A stretch of DNA of 12,019 nt from an uncultured Porphyromonadaceae bacterium (GCA_905193995.1 CAJJQT010000030.1:1-12019), one strand, 5' to 3'; shown: positions 1 to 7,961, counted from the stretch's first letter. The notes: generated from the sequence alone by a model not told the origin. A program made the numbers and translations.

Positions 1-137
1 TACTCGCGGACTTCCGAGAACATCATGCCGCGCCCCTTGAAGGCCGAGTGATACTCGCCGGCAAAGATGTTCTGTGACAGTCCGCGGCTCTTTATCTCGA
101 TTTTGCGAACTTTCTTGAGAAGTTCTTTTGCGTCCAT
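1..137 (-). CDS. DUF58 domain protein, N-terminal part (cut by window edge)
   Basis: The minus strand opens with ATG at 137 and gives 45 codons before the window ends. The protein begins MDAKELLKKVRKIEIKSRGL and continues with a GEYHSAFKGRGMMFSEVRE stretch. This is the typical start of DUF58 proteins of the Bacteroidetes, where the G-x-Y-x-S-x-F-(K/R)-G-x-G-x-x-F-x-E-(V/F)-R-x-Y motif is the family signature. DUF58 proteins usually lie directly after a moxR gene and before VWA-domain genes in the aerotolerance-type (Bat) cluster, and that order is seen here with only 12 bases between the moxR stop and this ATG. Co-transcription is therefore likely. The biochemical role of DUF58 is not settled; a part in envelope stress or assembly of a membrane complex is inferred from context. 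The C-terminal VWA-like part lies outside the window. Confidence 0.9.
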   Translation of the reverse strand, partial: MDAKELLKKVRKIEIKSRGLSQNIFAGEYHSAFKGRGMMFSEVRE

Positions 138-149
138 CTGAGCTCTCGG

Positions 150-1145
150 TTAGGGTACCTGAATCTTGTCGAGGATTTCAGTGATGATCTCGTCGGTGGT
201 GATGTTATTGGCCTCGGCCTCGTAGGTGACGCCGATGCGGTGGCGCAGCACGTCGTGGCAGACCGCGATCACATCCTCGGGCACCACATAGCCGCGCTGG
301 TGCAGGAAGGCATAGGCGCGGGCGGCGCGGGCAAGGCTGATCGACGCACGGGGCGACGCGCCGAAAGCGATGATGCCCGTCAGGTCGTCCAGGCCGTAGT
401 CGACCGGGAAGCGGGTGGCGAACACGATGTCGACGATGTAGCGTTCGATCTTCTCGTCGACGTAGATCTGCTCCACGACCTTCTGCGCCTCGATGATTTC
501 CTCGGGCCGCAGCAGCGGACGCACCTCGCGACGCTCGTTCGATATGTTCTGGCGGATGATGATCTTCTCCTCGTCCTTCGACGGATAACCGATCACGACC
601 TTCATCAGGAAGCGGTCGACCTGAGCCTCAGGCAGCGGATAGGTGCCTTCCTGCTCGATGGGGTTCTGCGTGGCCATCACAAGGAAAGGCTCGTCGAGCT
701 TGAACGAATGGTCGCCGATCGTCACCTGACGTTCCTGCATGGCCTCGAGAAGCGCGCTCTGCACCTTGGCCGGGGCGCGGTTGATTTCGTCGGCGAGCAC
801 GAAGTTGGCGAAAATCGGACCTTTCTTCACCTGGAACGTCTCGTTCTTGACGCTGTAGACCATCGTGCCGACCACATCGGCGGGCAGCAGGTCGGGGGTG
901 AACTGTATGCGGCTGTATTTTGCGTCGATCAGCTGTGCGAGCGTCTTGATGGCCAGCGTCTTGGCCAGGCCCGGCACACCTTCAAGCAGAATATGTCCAT
1001 TGGAAAGCAGCGCGATAAGCAGCGACTCAACAAGATGCTTCTGCCCCACGATGGTCTGATCCATGCCGTGGGTGATGATGTTCACAAATTCGCTCTTGGA
1101 GGCGACTAAAGCGTTGAGATCGCGGATATTTACGGATTCGCTCAT
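150..1145 (-). CDS. MoxR-family AAA+ ATPase
   Basis: The 331-residue protein has the full layout of a MoxR ATPase. Walker A is GVPGLAKT at residues 56-63, in the Bacteroidetes form with Ala in place of the usual Gly before Lys. Walker B is FVLADE at 115-120, followed by INRAPAKVQSALLEAMQE. Sensor 1 is ATQNP near 158-162, followed by the EGTYPLPEAQVDRF segment. The C-terminal lid holds FGASPRASISLARAARAYAF. MoxR proteins are cytoplasmic chaperone-like ATPases thought to act with VWA partners on envelope or metal-centre assembly; the target here is unknown. The ATG at 1145 is supported by a normal family N-terminus and by the AT-rich promoter-like spacer upstream. A DUF58 gene follows after 12 bases, giving the classic moxR-DUF58 pair. 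Stop codon is TAA. Confidence 0.95.
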   Translation of the reverse strand: MSESVNIRDLNALVASKSEFVNIITHGMDQTIVGQKHLVESLLIALLSNGHILLEGVPGLAKTLAIKTLAQLIDAKYSRIQFTPDLLPADVVGTMVYSVKNETFQVKKGPIFANFVLADEINRAPAKVQSALLEAMQERQVTIGDHSFKLDEPFLVMATQNPIEQEGTYPLPEAQVDRFLMKVVIGYPSKDEEKIIIRQNISNERREVRPLLRPEEIIEAQKVVEQIYVDEKIERYIVDIVFATRFPVDYGLDDLTGIIAFGASPRASISLARAARAYAFLHQRGYVVPEDVIAVCHDVLRHRIGVTYEAEANNITTDEIITEILDKIQVP

Positions 1146-1313
1146 TTCGGTTATCTGTTATAGTTGATTTTTGGTATTTTTGCCTTTTGGATGAATTTCA
1201 ACGACAAAATTACAACTATAACAAATAACGTGTTAACATAAATTGTTAAATTAAATTATATTTCCTTTCACAATTCAAACTGTTAACCATTTTTAGCGAT
1301 ATTCCGCTTGTGC
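1146..1313 (-). promoter_or_regulatory. AT-rich promoter spacer upstream of moxR
   Basis: This 168-base spacer is strikingly AT-rich against GC-rich flanks. On the minus strand TAATTTTGT (1212 to 1204) matches the Bacteroidetes -7 consensus TAnnTTTGY exactly. A TTAACA (1236 to 1231) lies 18 bases upstream of it and could serve as the weakly conserved -33 element. The predicted transcript would begin near 1198-1200, leaving a leader of about 55 bases before the moxR ATG at 1145. Three TGTTAA copies (plus strand 1231, 1244 and 1281) cluster upstream of the box, the first two 13 bases apart. The efflux operon also ends in this spacer, but I see no convincing intrinsic terminator. The consensus match is seen; promoter activity is inferred. 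Confidence 0.6.
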
Positions 1314-1610
1314 TCACACGCCTTCAGGGTCGAGAGTCCACGTGAAGGCCCGCAGCCCGAGCTTGGGCCGCTCGGCGTCGAGAGCGCGCAGCCGCTCCAG
1401 CAGCGGCGCCACCCGCTCGTCGGGCACCATGGTGATGACAGCCGAGGCCAGCGACGGCCAGGCGTGCGAGCCGTAGTGCGGCTCGCCATTGACCGTCCCG
1501 CGGCCCGACACGAGCGGCCACGCCGTGAATCCGCGGCAGTTGAGCCGCTCGAGGGTTTCCATAATATGCTCGTGGTGAGCCTGATCATATGTTATGAATA
1601 CTGCTTTCAT
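1314..1610 (-). CDS. PG0541-family transporter-associated protein (P-II-like)
   Basis: This 98-residue protein begins [20 protein letters not shown] and contains RGFTAWPLVSGRGTVNGEPHYGSHAWP, then a hydrophobic strand SAVITMVPDE, and ends LGLRAFTWTLDPEGV. This matches the small P-II/CutA-like (ferredoxin-fold) protein found beside RND efflux genes across the Bacteroidales and named after Porphyromonas PG0541. Its ATG shares the ATGA overlap with the TGA stop of the RND pump (1607-1610), so translation is probably coupled to the pump. The true function is unknown. P-II-like folds often bind nucleotides or metals and regulate transporters, so a regulatory or sensing role for the pump is inferred from family and position. 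The internal GRG-x(5)-EPHYGSHAWP block is the most conserved-looking part and a candidate ligand site. Confidence 0.88.
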   Translation of the reverse strand: MKAVFITYDQAHHEHIMETLERLNCRGFTAWPLVSGRGTVNGEPHYGSHAWPSLASAVITMVPDERVAPLLERLRALDAERPKLGLRAFTWTLDPEGV

Positions 1611-4600
1611 GCTTTCAGTCGTTTACGGAGTTGTTTGCGGTGCTTGCGTCGGAAATTCTTCACGCCGCGGCCGGCGAATACACAGTAGAGCACGGGGACG
1701 AACAGCAGCGTCAGGATCGTCGAGAACGTCAGGCCGCCGATGACGGCCGCGCCCATCGGGCGCCACATCTCGGCTCCCTGCCCCGTGCCGCAGGCCATAG
1801 GCACCATACCCAGGATGGTGGTCAGCGACGTCATGATGACCGGGCGCAGACGCGAGCGGCCGGCGTCGACCACCGACAGCTTGATCGACAGGCCGCGCTC
1901 GCGGTTGAGCGTGATGTAGTCGATCAGCACGATGCCGTTCTTCACTACGATACCGATCAGCATGATGGCGCCGATGAGGCTCATCACGTTCAGCGTGTGG
2001 CCCGTCAGGTACAGAATGAAGAACACGCCCGAGAATGCGAACATAACCGACGTCATGATGATGGCCGGGTAGGTGTAGCTCTCGAACTGCGCCGCCATCA
2101 CTATATACACCAGTATGATTATCAGCACACCGAGCATCAGAAGGTCGGAGAATGAGTCCTGCTGGTCTTCGTACGTACCGGCGAGACCTATCGTTATGCC
2201 GGCGGGAATCTCCATATTGTCGATTTCTGCCTCGGCCGCGGTAACGACCTGGCTCATCGGCACGCCGTCGACAACCGCCGACACGGTGATGATGCGCTCG
2301 CGGTCCTTGCGCTCGATCGTCGGCGGTGTGTAGTGCTCCACTACCCGGCCGACGTCCTTGACACGTACCGCCTTGCCCGCCGAATTGTAGATCATGATGT
2401 TCTCGATATCTTCGAGCGACGTGCGCGACTCGGGCGAGTACATCACCTTGATGTCGTATTCCTCGCCATCCTCGCGGAAGCGCGAGGCGGTGGCGCCGTT
2501 GATGCGGTTGCGCAGATAGTTGGCGGCTGTCGACAGATTCAGTCCGTAGATGGCCAGTTTCTCGCGGTCGAAGTCGACACGATACTCGGGCTGGTAGTCG
2601 GCGCGCGATATGCGCACGTCGGCGGTCCCGGGCATGGCCAGCAGCGCGCGGCTCAGGCGCGCGGCCACGCTGTCGGTCTCCTCGAAGTCATAGCCGTAGA
2701 TCTCGAAGTCGATCGACGCCTCGCCGCCCATGGCGCCACCCTGACCGCCGACGCTCACCTGCGTCTTCTTGAACTCCGGATATCGCTTGAGGTCGTCGCG
2801 CATCATGCCGGCTATCTCCACGATGCCGCGCTCGCGCTCGCCTGGATCGCTAAGGCGTATGTTCATCTTCACGATGTGCGGACCGTTGTCGCTCAGCGAG
2901 GCGAAGGTATTGTCCGACGACGCCGTGCCGGTCGTATAGTTCAGCACCTGGATTTCAGGATACTTCTCGCGCCATTCGCGGGTAAGCCGCTCGGTGACCT
3001 CGTCGGAGATCTCGACGCGCGTGCCTATCGGCAGCTCCAGGTTCACGCTCAGACGCCCGTCGTCGGCTGTAGGGAAGAATTCCGTACCGACCTTCTTGAC
3101 TATGAATATCGAGAACATGAACGTGGCCAGACATACAAGTATCGTCATGGTCTTGTGCGACGTCACCCAGCGCAGCAGGGCCGCATAGCCGTTGTCGAGC
3201 GCGTCCAGCGCCTTGTTGACAGGCGTGAACAGCAGATTATAGGCTTTCGAATGGTGTGTGGTGCGACGCAGCAGCAGCGAGCAGAGCATCGGGGTCAGCG
3301 TCAGGGCCGCCGTTGTCGAAATAATCATCATGATGGTCACCATCCAGCCCAGCTGGCGAAAGAGGACACCGGTCATGCCCGTAACCATGGTCAGCGGGAA
3401 GAATACGGCAATCAGCGTCAACGTCGAGGCCACTACCGAGATGGCGACCTCGTTGGTGCCGTGGACGGCCGCCTGCTTCGGATCGGAGCCGCGCTCGATG
3501 TGGGTCGTCACGTTCTCAAGCACCACTATGGCGTCGTCGACCACCATGCCGATCGAGATCGACAGCGCCGACAGCGACACGATGTTGAGCGAGTTGCCCG
3601 TGATGGCGAGGTAGATGAACGAGGCGATCAGCGAGATCGGGATCGTAAGCGTGATGATCAGCGTCGCGCGCCACCGGCCCAGGAAGAAGAACACCACGAT
3701 GACCACGAACAGCAGAGCGTACATCACCGTCTCGACAAGCGAGTCGATGGTATTGCGGATGTTGTCGGAGGTATCGACAATGACACCAATCTTCACGTCA
3801 CTCGGCAGGTTCTTCTGAAGCCTCGGCAATGCGTCGGCCACTTTCTTGGAGATTTCTACCGAATTGGCTCCCGACTGTTTCTGAACAACAATCATAGCAC
3901 CTTGCACCACGATCATGGCGCCCTGTTTACCGTCGTTGTAGGTGCTCTGAGTGCGTTCCTCCAGCGAGTCGTCGATGCGGGCCACGTCGCGCAGGTAGAT
4001 GTTGCGGCCTTCGTACGAGCCCACGACGATGTCGGCCATGTCATCCGACGACACGAACTCGCCCTGCACACGCAGCGAATAGGTGTTGGAGCCCAGGTCG
4101 AACACGCCGCCCGGAATGTTGCGGTTCTCAGCCGCCACCACGCTCGATATCTGTTCTACCGTCAGGTTGTAGGCCTCGAGGCGCGCCGGATCCACGTAGA
4201 TGTGGATCTCGCGCTTCGGAGCGCCGGAGATCGACACCGAACCCACGCCCGAGATGCGTGCCAGCGGGTTGGCCACAGCCTCGTCGAGAATCTTGTACAG
4301 GCCCGGCATGCTCTCGTCGGCCTGCACCGACAGCAGCAGGATCGGGATCATGTCGGTCGAAAACTTGAAGATGATCGGCGTCTCCGCGTCGTCGGGCATC
4401 GCCGACGATATCATGTCGAGCTTGTCGCGCACGTCGTTGGTGAGCACGTCGATGTCGTAGCCGTACTCGAACTCGAGGGTGATCACCGAGATGTTCTCGC
4501 GCGAGGCCGAAGTTATGTGCTTCAGGTTGCTCACCGAGTTGAGCACGTTTTCAAGAGGTCGCGTCACGTTCTGTTCTATATCCTGCGCGCTCGCTCCCTG

Positions 4601-4753
4601 ATAGGTGGTCATCACCATCAGGGTGTTGGTCTCGATGTCGGGATACAGGTCGATCGGTAGTTTGTTGAGCGAGAAGAGGCCCAGAATGACCACTGCCACG
4701 AAACACAGGGTCGTCATGATGGGCCGCTTGACCGCTCCGCCGTATATACTCAT
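1607..4753 (-). CDS. HAE1-type RND efflux pump, inner-membrane subunit
   Basis: At 1048 residues this is the normal size of AcrB/MexB-type pumps. It exports hydrophobic or amphiphilic compounds using the proton gradient and works as a trimer with the adaptor and outer-membrane channel encoded upstream. Landmarks include TM1 near residues 12-30, the PDIE-type segment after it, and two large periplasmic loops. [14 protein letters not shown] in TM4 carries Asp406 and Asp407, and Lys938 sits in [14 protein letters not shown]. These align with the E. coli AcrB proton-relay residues D407, D408 and K940. The basic C-terminal tail ([14 protein letters not shown]) is cytoplasmic. One oddity is a perfect heptapeptide duplication, GAMIVVQ twice at residues 278-291, in the first periplasmic loop. 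The ATG at 4753 lies 52 bases after the adaptor gene. The TGA stop overlaps the next gene's ATG. Substrate cannot be told from sequence. Confidence 0.96.
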   Translation of the reverse strand: MSIYGGAVKRPIMTTLCFVAVVILGLFSLNKLPIDLYPDIETNTLMVMTTYQGASAQDIEQNVTRPLENVLNSVSNLKHITSASRENISVITLEFEYGYDIDVLTNDVRDKLDMISSAMPDDAETPIIFKFSTDMIPILLLSVQADESMPGLYKILDEAVANPLARISGVGSVSISGAPKREIHIYVDPARLEAYNLTVEQISSVVAAENRNIPGGVFDLGSNTYSLRVQGEFVSSDDMADIVVGSYEGRNIYLRDVARIDDSLEERTQSTYNDGKQGAMIVVQGAMIVVQKQSGANSVEISKKVADALPRLQKNLPSDVKIGVIVDTSDNIRNTIDSLVETVMYALLFVVIVVFFFLGRWRATLIITLTIPISLIASFIYLAITGNSLNIVSLSALSISIGMVVDDAIVVLENVTTHIERGSDPKQAAVHGTNEVAISVVASTLTLIAVFFPLTMVTGMTGVLFRQLGWMVTIMMIISTTAALTLTPMLCSLLLRRTTHHSKAYNLLFTPVNKALDALDNGYAALLRWVTSHKTMTILVCLATFMFSIFIVKKVGTEFFPTADDGRLSVNLELPIGTRVEISDEVTERLTREWREKYPEIQVLNYTTGTASSDNTFASLSDNGPHIVKMNIRLSDPGERERGIVEIAGMMRDDLKRYPEFKKTQVSVGGQGGAMGGEASIDFEIYGYDFEETDSVAARLSRALLAMPGTADVRISRADYQPEYRVDFDREKLAIYGLNLSTAANYLRNRINGATASRFREDGEEYDIKVMYSPESRTSLEDIENIMIYNSAGKAVRVKDVGRVVEHYTPPTIERKDRERIITVSAVVDGVPMSQVVTAAEAEIDNMEIPAGITIGLAGTYEDQQDSFSDLLMLGVLIIILVYIVMAAQFESYTYPAIIMTSVMFAFSGVFFILYLTGHTLNVMSLIGAIMLIGIVVKNGIVLIDYITLNRERGLSIKLSVVDAGRSRLRPVIMTSLTTILGMVPMACGTGQGAEMWRPMGAAVIGGLTFSTILTLLFVPVLYCVFAGRGVKNFRRKHRKQLRKRLKA
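3881..3922 (-). repeat. In-frame 21-base tandem repeat with fully diverged synonymous codons
   Basis: Inside the RND gene, GAMIVVQ is encoded twice in a row. Copy 1 (3922 to 3902) reads GGC GCC ATG ATC GTG GTG CAA. Copy 2 (3901 to 3881) reads GGT GCT ATG ATT GTT GTT CAG. The six degenerate codons all differ at the third base while the peptide is identical. Homologous pumps normally have one such strand before the KQSGAN motif, so one copy is an insertion of seven residues into the periplasmic porter domain (PN2-like region). Confidence 0.9.
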
Positions 4754-4805
4754 TGCTTATATTCTTGTGGGTGATAATGATTGGTGAACGAATCGGGAAT
4801 CAGCC

Positions 4806-5831
4806 TCAGTCGCGCGTATTGATGCGGGCTGCGGCGCCGTCGGCCAGGCGTGTCTGCCCGGCGATCACCACAGTGTCGCCGTCGGCTATGCCCTCGAGCA
4901 GCTCATAGCCGGTATCGATGCGGCGTCCGAGCGTCACGCGGTGAAACTCCACCTTGCCGCCGCGGTAGACGTAGACATACTTGCCGTTGGAACCCTGCTG
5001 CTTGACTATGGCGCGGTCGGGCACGACGACGTTCTCGGCGTCGCCCAGGTTGATCGACACGCGGGCGAACATACCCGGCAGAATGCGGCCCTGCGGATTG
5101 ACGAGCGTCACCTCGGCCGGGAACGTACGGGTGGCCACATCCACTGCCGGAGCCAGGCGCGTGATCTTGCCCGAGAACTCCTCGCCCTCGAATGCGTCGA
5201 GTGTCACCCCTACTTCCATGCCCCGCCGCACACGCGATATGTCGCTCTCGTTGATGTTGATGACAACCTTTACCGTCGGCGTGATCTGGCCGACGGTCAG
5301 CACGGGCTGGCCGCCGGTCATGTCGCCCGGGTCATAGTTGCGGGCAGTGACCACGCCGCTGATCGGGGCCTTGAGCACGGTGTTCTGCATCGTGTTGCGG
5401 TACTGGGCCCGTTGGGCGTCGAGCTGCGCCTTGTACTGGTCGACGGCGCTCTGCGTGCCTGAGCCGATGTTGAGCAGCTCCACGGCGCGGTTGTAGTTCT
5501 TCTCGGTCAGCTGCAGGTTGACGAGCTGCTGGTCGGCGTTGGCCGCGTCGAGAGTCACGAGCGTCTGGCCGCGGCTGACGTGGTCGCCTACGTCGACCGT
5601 TATCGACGTGATGCGGTTCGCCACCGACGGAGCTATGTTGTTGATGTTTTCGGCCTCGACGTTGGCCGTATACTCTGCGGTGTGGGGCACCGTGGCCGTG
5701 CGCGCCACGTCCACTTCCACGATGGCAGTTTCGTCGCCGTCGCCGGCCGGCACGTCTTTTTTCTCCTCCTTGCCGCACGAGACCAGCGCTGCGGCTGCCA
5801 TGGCGGCGACTGTTATCATGTAGTATCGCAT
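4806..5831 (-). CDS. RND efflux periplasmic adaptor (membrane fusion lipoprotein)
   Basis: This 341-residue protein is the HlyD/AcrA-type adaptor linking the RND pump to the outer-membrane channel. It starts MRYYMITVAAMAAAALVSCG: a short charged-hydrophobic signal ending in the lipobox LVSC, so Cys19 should be lipidated after signal peptidase II cleavage and the protein anchored to a membrane facing the periplasm. An acidic linker follows. The lipoyl/barrel-sandwich halves (ITSITVDVGDHVSRGQTLVT and LKAPISGVVTARNYDPGDMT) flank a helical hairpin (QQLVNLQLTEKNYNRAVELL to RAQYRNTMQN). The beta-barrel (RRGMEVGVTLDAFEGEEFSG) and membrane-proximal domain (ILPGMFARVSINL and after) complete it. The ATG at 5831 is chosen because the signal peptide begins there. 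It follows the channel gene by 20 bases and precedes the pump by 52. Confidence 0.95.
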   Translation of the reverse strand: MRYYMITVAAMAAAALVSCGKEEKKDVPAGDGDETAIVEVDVARTATVPHTAEYTANVEAENINNIAPSVANRITSITVDVGDHVSRGQTLVTLDAANADQQLVNLQLTEKNYNRAVELLNIGSGTQSAVDQYKAQLDAQRAQYRNTMQNTVLKAPISGVVTARNYDPGDMTGGQPVLTVGQITPTVKVVININESDISRVRRGMEVGVTLDAFEGEEFSGKITRLAPAVDVATRTFPAEVTLVNPQGRILPGMFARVSINLGDAENVVVPDRAIVKQQGSNGKYVYVYRGGKVEFHRVTLGRRIDTGYELLEGIADGDTVVIAGQTRLADGAAARINTRD

Positions 5832-5834
5832 ATT

Positions 5835-5867
5835 GTTGTCAGTAGTTTATATCAGTTGTCAGTAGTT
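5835..5867 (-). repeat. 13-base direct repeat spanning the tolC-like stop and the adaptor leader
   Basis: The plus-strand sequence GTTGTCAGTAGTT occurs at 5835-5847 and again at 5855-5867, with a period of 20 bases. The second copy encodes the last residues of the outer-membrane channel protein just before its TGA (5854-5852), and the first lies in the 20-base gap immediately before the adaptor ATG. The gap thus looks like a duplicated copy of the end of the upstream gene. Confidence 0.8.
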
Positions 5868-7285
5868 GTGTCGGTGGTATATCTGTCGATGGGCGCGTTG
5901 CCCAGCAGCAGTTCCAGATCGCTCGATGCCACCAGATAGTTGTAGAGAGCCTGGTAGTAGCCAAGCCGCGCCTGCGTCAGCGACAGCTCGCTGTCGCGCA
6001 GGTCGAGGTACGACGTAGCACCCAGGTCGAAGCTCTGCAGCTGTATGTCGTGGGCCCGGGTAGCCTGCCCGACACTCTCGCTGCTCGAGGAAATCTGCTT
6101 CAGGTTCAGCTTTATGTTGTCGTAGGCGAGCGACACCTGGGAGTTGAGGCTGCGGGTCAGGTTCTCGCGCGTGAAAGCCATCTCGTCGAGGGCAATCGAG
6201 GCCTGCTTGATGCGGTTATAGCGCTGGCCGCCCTGAAAGAGCGGGAACGACAGCGACAGACCCACTACCGAATACGACGTCCAGCGGAAGTTGCGCAGCG
6301 GATTGCCGTTCGACGACGAGTTCCAGTTGTAGTTGCCCGTCAGCGACAGAGTCGGATACCATGCCGCACGCTGCACCGAAAGGGTGTGGCGCAGCGATCG
6401 GGTCTCGATCTCGTTCATCACCAGCGAGGTGTTGTTCGATATGTCGTCGCCCAGGGCGAGCACGTCGCCGTACATGGTCTGCTCGTAGTCGGCCAGGGTG
6501 CCGCTGATGTCGAATGGCGTCTGCACGTCGATGCCCATCAGTATGGCCAGCTGCAGATGCGCGCGGTTGATGGCTATGTCGGCCTGGATGATCTCAGGTT
6601 CGATGTTCTTCATCGCCACAGAGGTGCGCAGCACGTCGTATTCCGACGCGTCGCCCAGCTCGAAGCGTCTGGCGTAGGTCGTGTGGGTCAGCTCGGCCAT
6701 GTCGTAGCTTTCCTGAATGACACGGCGCGAGTCTACGGCCAGCATCAGCGCGTAATAGGCGTTCTTGACCTGGTTGACCAGATCGATACGCGAAGCGCGG
6801 GCCTGCTCTACGGCGCGCTCTATCTGCACGTCGCTCAGCTTCAGCGACGCCCACAGCTGCGGCGCCACCAGAGGCACCGAAGCCTGGAAGCCCACCGAAT
6901 ACATATTGTCAAGGCCCATCTTGATGCCGGTGTCGCCACCGCGGCGTGCCTCAGGAGCTGCGTCTTCTCCGCCGTCGGGCGTGTCGGCATCGTCGCCGCC
7001 GATGCCTCCGAAGGCATCCATGTTCATGTAGGCGACCTGCTTCTGCAGGGTACGCTGATACGAGCCGTTGAAGCTCAGTGTCGGCAGCAGCTGACCCAGG
7101 GTCTCCTTGCGCGAGTAGTCGGCCTTGAGCACCTCCATGTCGGCGACTTTTACGGTCGGGTTGTCGGTCAGTGCTATGCGCAGGCAGTCGTCGAGCGACA
7201 GCGAGGGCGCATCCGACTGCGCCGCCGCCGGCCATGCGGCTGCCGCGAGTGTCACCGCCATTGCAAGTATTTTCTTATTTTGCAT
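5852..7285 (-). CDS. TolC-family outer-membrane efflux channel
   Basis: From the ATG at 7285 the protein has 477 residues, the usual size of an outer-membrane efflux (OEP) protein. It begins MQNKKILAMAVTLAAAAWPA with cleavage expected after AAA before QSDAP, a clear type I signal peptide. The first OEP repeat opens with LSLDDCLRIALTDNPTVKVA, and the second half holds the helical segments ASIALDEMAFTRENLTRSLN and SYLDLRDSELSLTQARLGYY. The same frame stays open upstream to 7582, but that extension would run through the AT-rich divergent promoter and into the fur-like gene and would bury the signal peptide, so it is rejected. An acidic, glycine-rich insert (residues about 90-120: GGDDADTPDGGEDAAPEARR and neighbours) sits where a surface loop is expected. 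It is the first gene of the efflux operon. Confidence 0.93.
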   Translation of the reverse strand: MQNKKILAMAVTLAAAAWPAAAQSDAPSLSLDDCLRIALTDNPTVKVADMEVLKADYSRKETLGQLLPTLSFNGSYQRTLQKQVAYMNMDAFGGIGGDDADTPDGGEDAAPEARRGGDTGIKMGLDNMYSVGFQASVPLVAPQLWASLKLSDVQIERAVEQARASRIDLVNQVKNAYYALMLAVDSRRVIQESYDMAELTHTTYARRFELGDASEYDVLRTSVAMKNIEPEIIQADIAINRAHLQLAILMGIDVQTPFDISGTLADYEQTMYGDVLALGDDISNNTSLVMNEIETRSLRHTLSVQRAAWYPTLSLTGNYNWNSSSNGNPLRNFRWTSYSVVGLSLSFPLFQGGQRYNRIKQASIALDEMAFTRENLTRSLNSQVSLAYDNIKLNLKQISSSSESVGQATRAHDIQLQSFDLGATSYLDLRDSELSLTQARLGYYQALYNYLVASSDLELLLGNAPIDRYTTDTTTDN

Positions 7286-7478
7286 CGTATAAATGAATCG
7301 GTAAGTAGGAAAAAACTTTGCGAAGTTACAACATTTTATCTGATTGGCCCTTAAAAATCCGCACTTATTGCTAATTTTTTCTCCTTTTTGCCCATAATTG
7401 GTATGCGGCATCAGCAGCCCGGCTAAAAAGCACCCGAAAAATACCCCGAAATTGCAAAAAAATGTGTAAGTTTGCATC
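7286..7478. promoter_or_regulatory. Divergent intergenic promoter region (efflux operon / fur-purA unit)
   Basis: This 193-base AT-rich spacer separates two divergent transcription units. For the efflux side, minus-strand TAACTTCGC (7328 to 7320) is a one-mismatch version of TAnnTTTGY about 35 bases before the ATG at 7285. For the plus side there is an exact match, described separately. I saw no clear operator palindrome. Because a Fur-family gene stands divergent to the pump operon, control of the pump by that regulator through this spacer is plausible but unproven. Confidence 0.5.
7467..7475 (+). promoter_or_regulatory. Bacteroidetes -7 box for the fur-purA unit
   Basis: TAAGTTTGC matches the TAnnTTTGY consensus exactly. 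It ends only three bases before the GTG start codon at 7479, so transcription would be expected to begin at or within a few bases of the start codon. No convincing -33 element (TTTG about 19-20 bases upstream) is visible. Either the mRNA is leaderless or the box is fortuitous and another promoter lies upstream. Confidence 0.5.
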
Positions 7479-7961
7479 GTGACTAAAACAAAAGGCAAAC
7501 AACCGGACCAGTCGCCTGCGGCGCTTTTCGAGCAATATCTGCGCGAGCACCGCAAACGCCAGACCGTCGAGCGCCGCGCCATTCTCGAAGCCGTCGCAGG
7601 CCTCGACGGCAGCTTTACGGCCGACGGGGTAGCCGCTCTGATGGCCGCTGGAGCCTGTCCGGTGGCCCGGCCTACCGTCTACGCCACCCTCGAGCTCCTG
7701 GTCGACTGCGGCATACTGCGCCGCCGGTCGGTCAACCGCGGCGCATTCACCTATGAGACGGCCGCCGACCGTCCCGACTTCCGCATCGACCTCATCTGCT
7801 CGTCATGCGGCAAGATCCGCACCCGCCACGACGCCGACATGGCCCGGTACATCCTGGCCAGGCGCCAGCCCGGCTTCACCCCTGCCGACTACTCGCTGCA
7901 GATCTACGGCCTGTGCCGGGCATGCGGCAAGTCACGCAACAGATCATCAGCTAAAAAATAA
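7479..7961 (+). CDS. Fur-family transcriptional regulator with altered sensing site
   Basis: This 160-residue protein has the Fur layout. A winged-helix N-terminus starts about LREHRKRQTVERRAILEAV, with recognition-helix region ARPTVYATLELLVDCGILRR, then a dimerisation domain ending YSLQIYGLCRACG. The structural zinc cysteines are complete: Cys107/Cys110 (CSSC) and Cys146/Cys149 (CRAC). The usual regulatory-metal histidines are not: E. coli HHDH before the first cysteine pair becomes FRID (101-104), the His before SLYLYG becomes Tyr138, and the N-terminal His33 position is Ser. It therefore may not sense iron in the classic way. The start is GTG at 7479, as no ATG lies before the core domain. 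Fur homologues next to purA are, as I recall, common in Bacteroides. It heads the purA unit and faces the efflux operon. Stop TAA. Confidence 0.88.
   Translation: MTKTKGKQPDQSPAALFEQYLREHRKRQTVERRAILEAVAGLDGSFTADGVAALMAAGACPVARPTVYATLELLVDCGILRRRSVNRGAFTYETAADRPDFRIDLICSSCGKIRTRHDADMARYILARRQPGFTPADYSLQIYGLCRACGKSRNRSSAKK

Noticed and set aside
240..1109. Plus-strand open frame of 289 codons antisense to moxR
   Set aside because: Same shadow effect; no recognisable motifs and the minus strand encodes a complete MoxR.
1288..1305. Small inverted repeat AGCG/CGCT after the PG0541-family gene as a terminator
   Set aside because: The stem is only four base pairs and there is no proper T-run in the right orientation.
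2333..4660. Long plus-strand open frame of 775 codons antisense to the RND pump
   Set aside because: The composition (very rich in His, Arg, Asp, Val) is what reverse-complement reading of a GC-rich gene with G/C-ending codons gives; there are no domains. The minus-strand gene is unmistakable.
7286..7582. N-terminal extension of the channel gene to an upstream start at 7582
   Set aside because: It would cross the AT-rich divergent spacer and overlap the fur-like gene, and it would place 99 residues ahead of a clear signal peptide.
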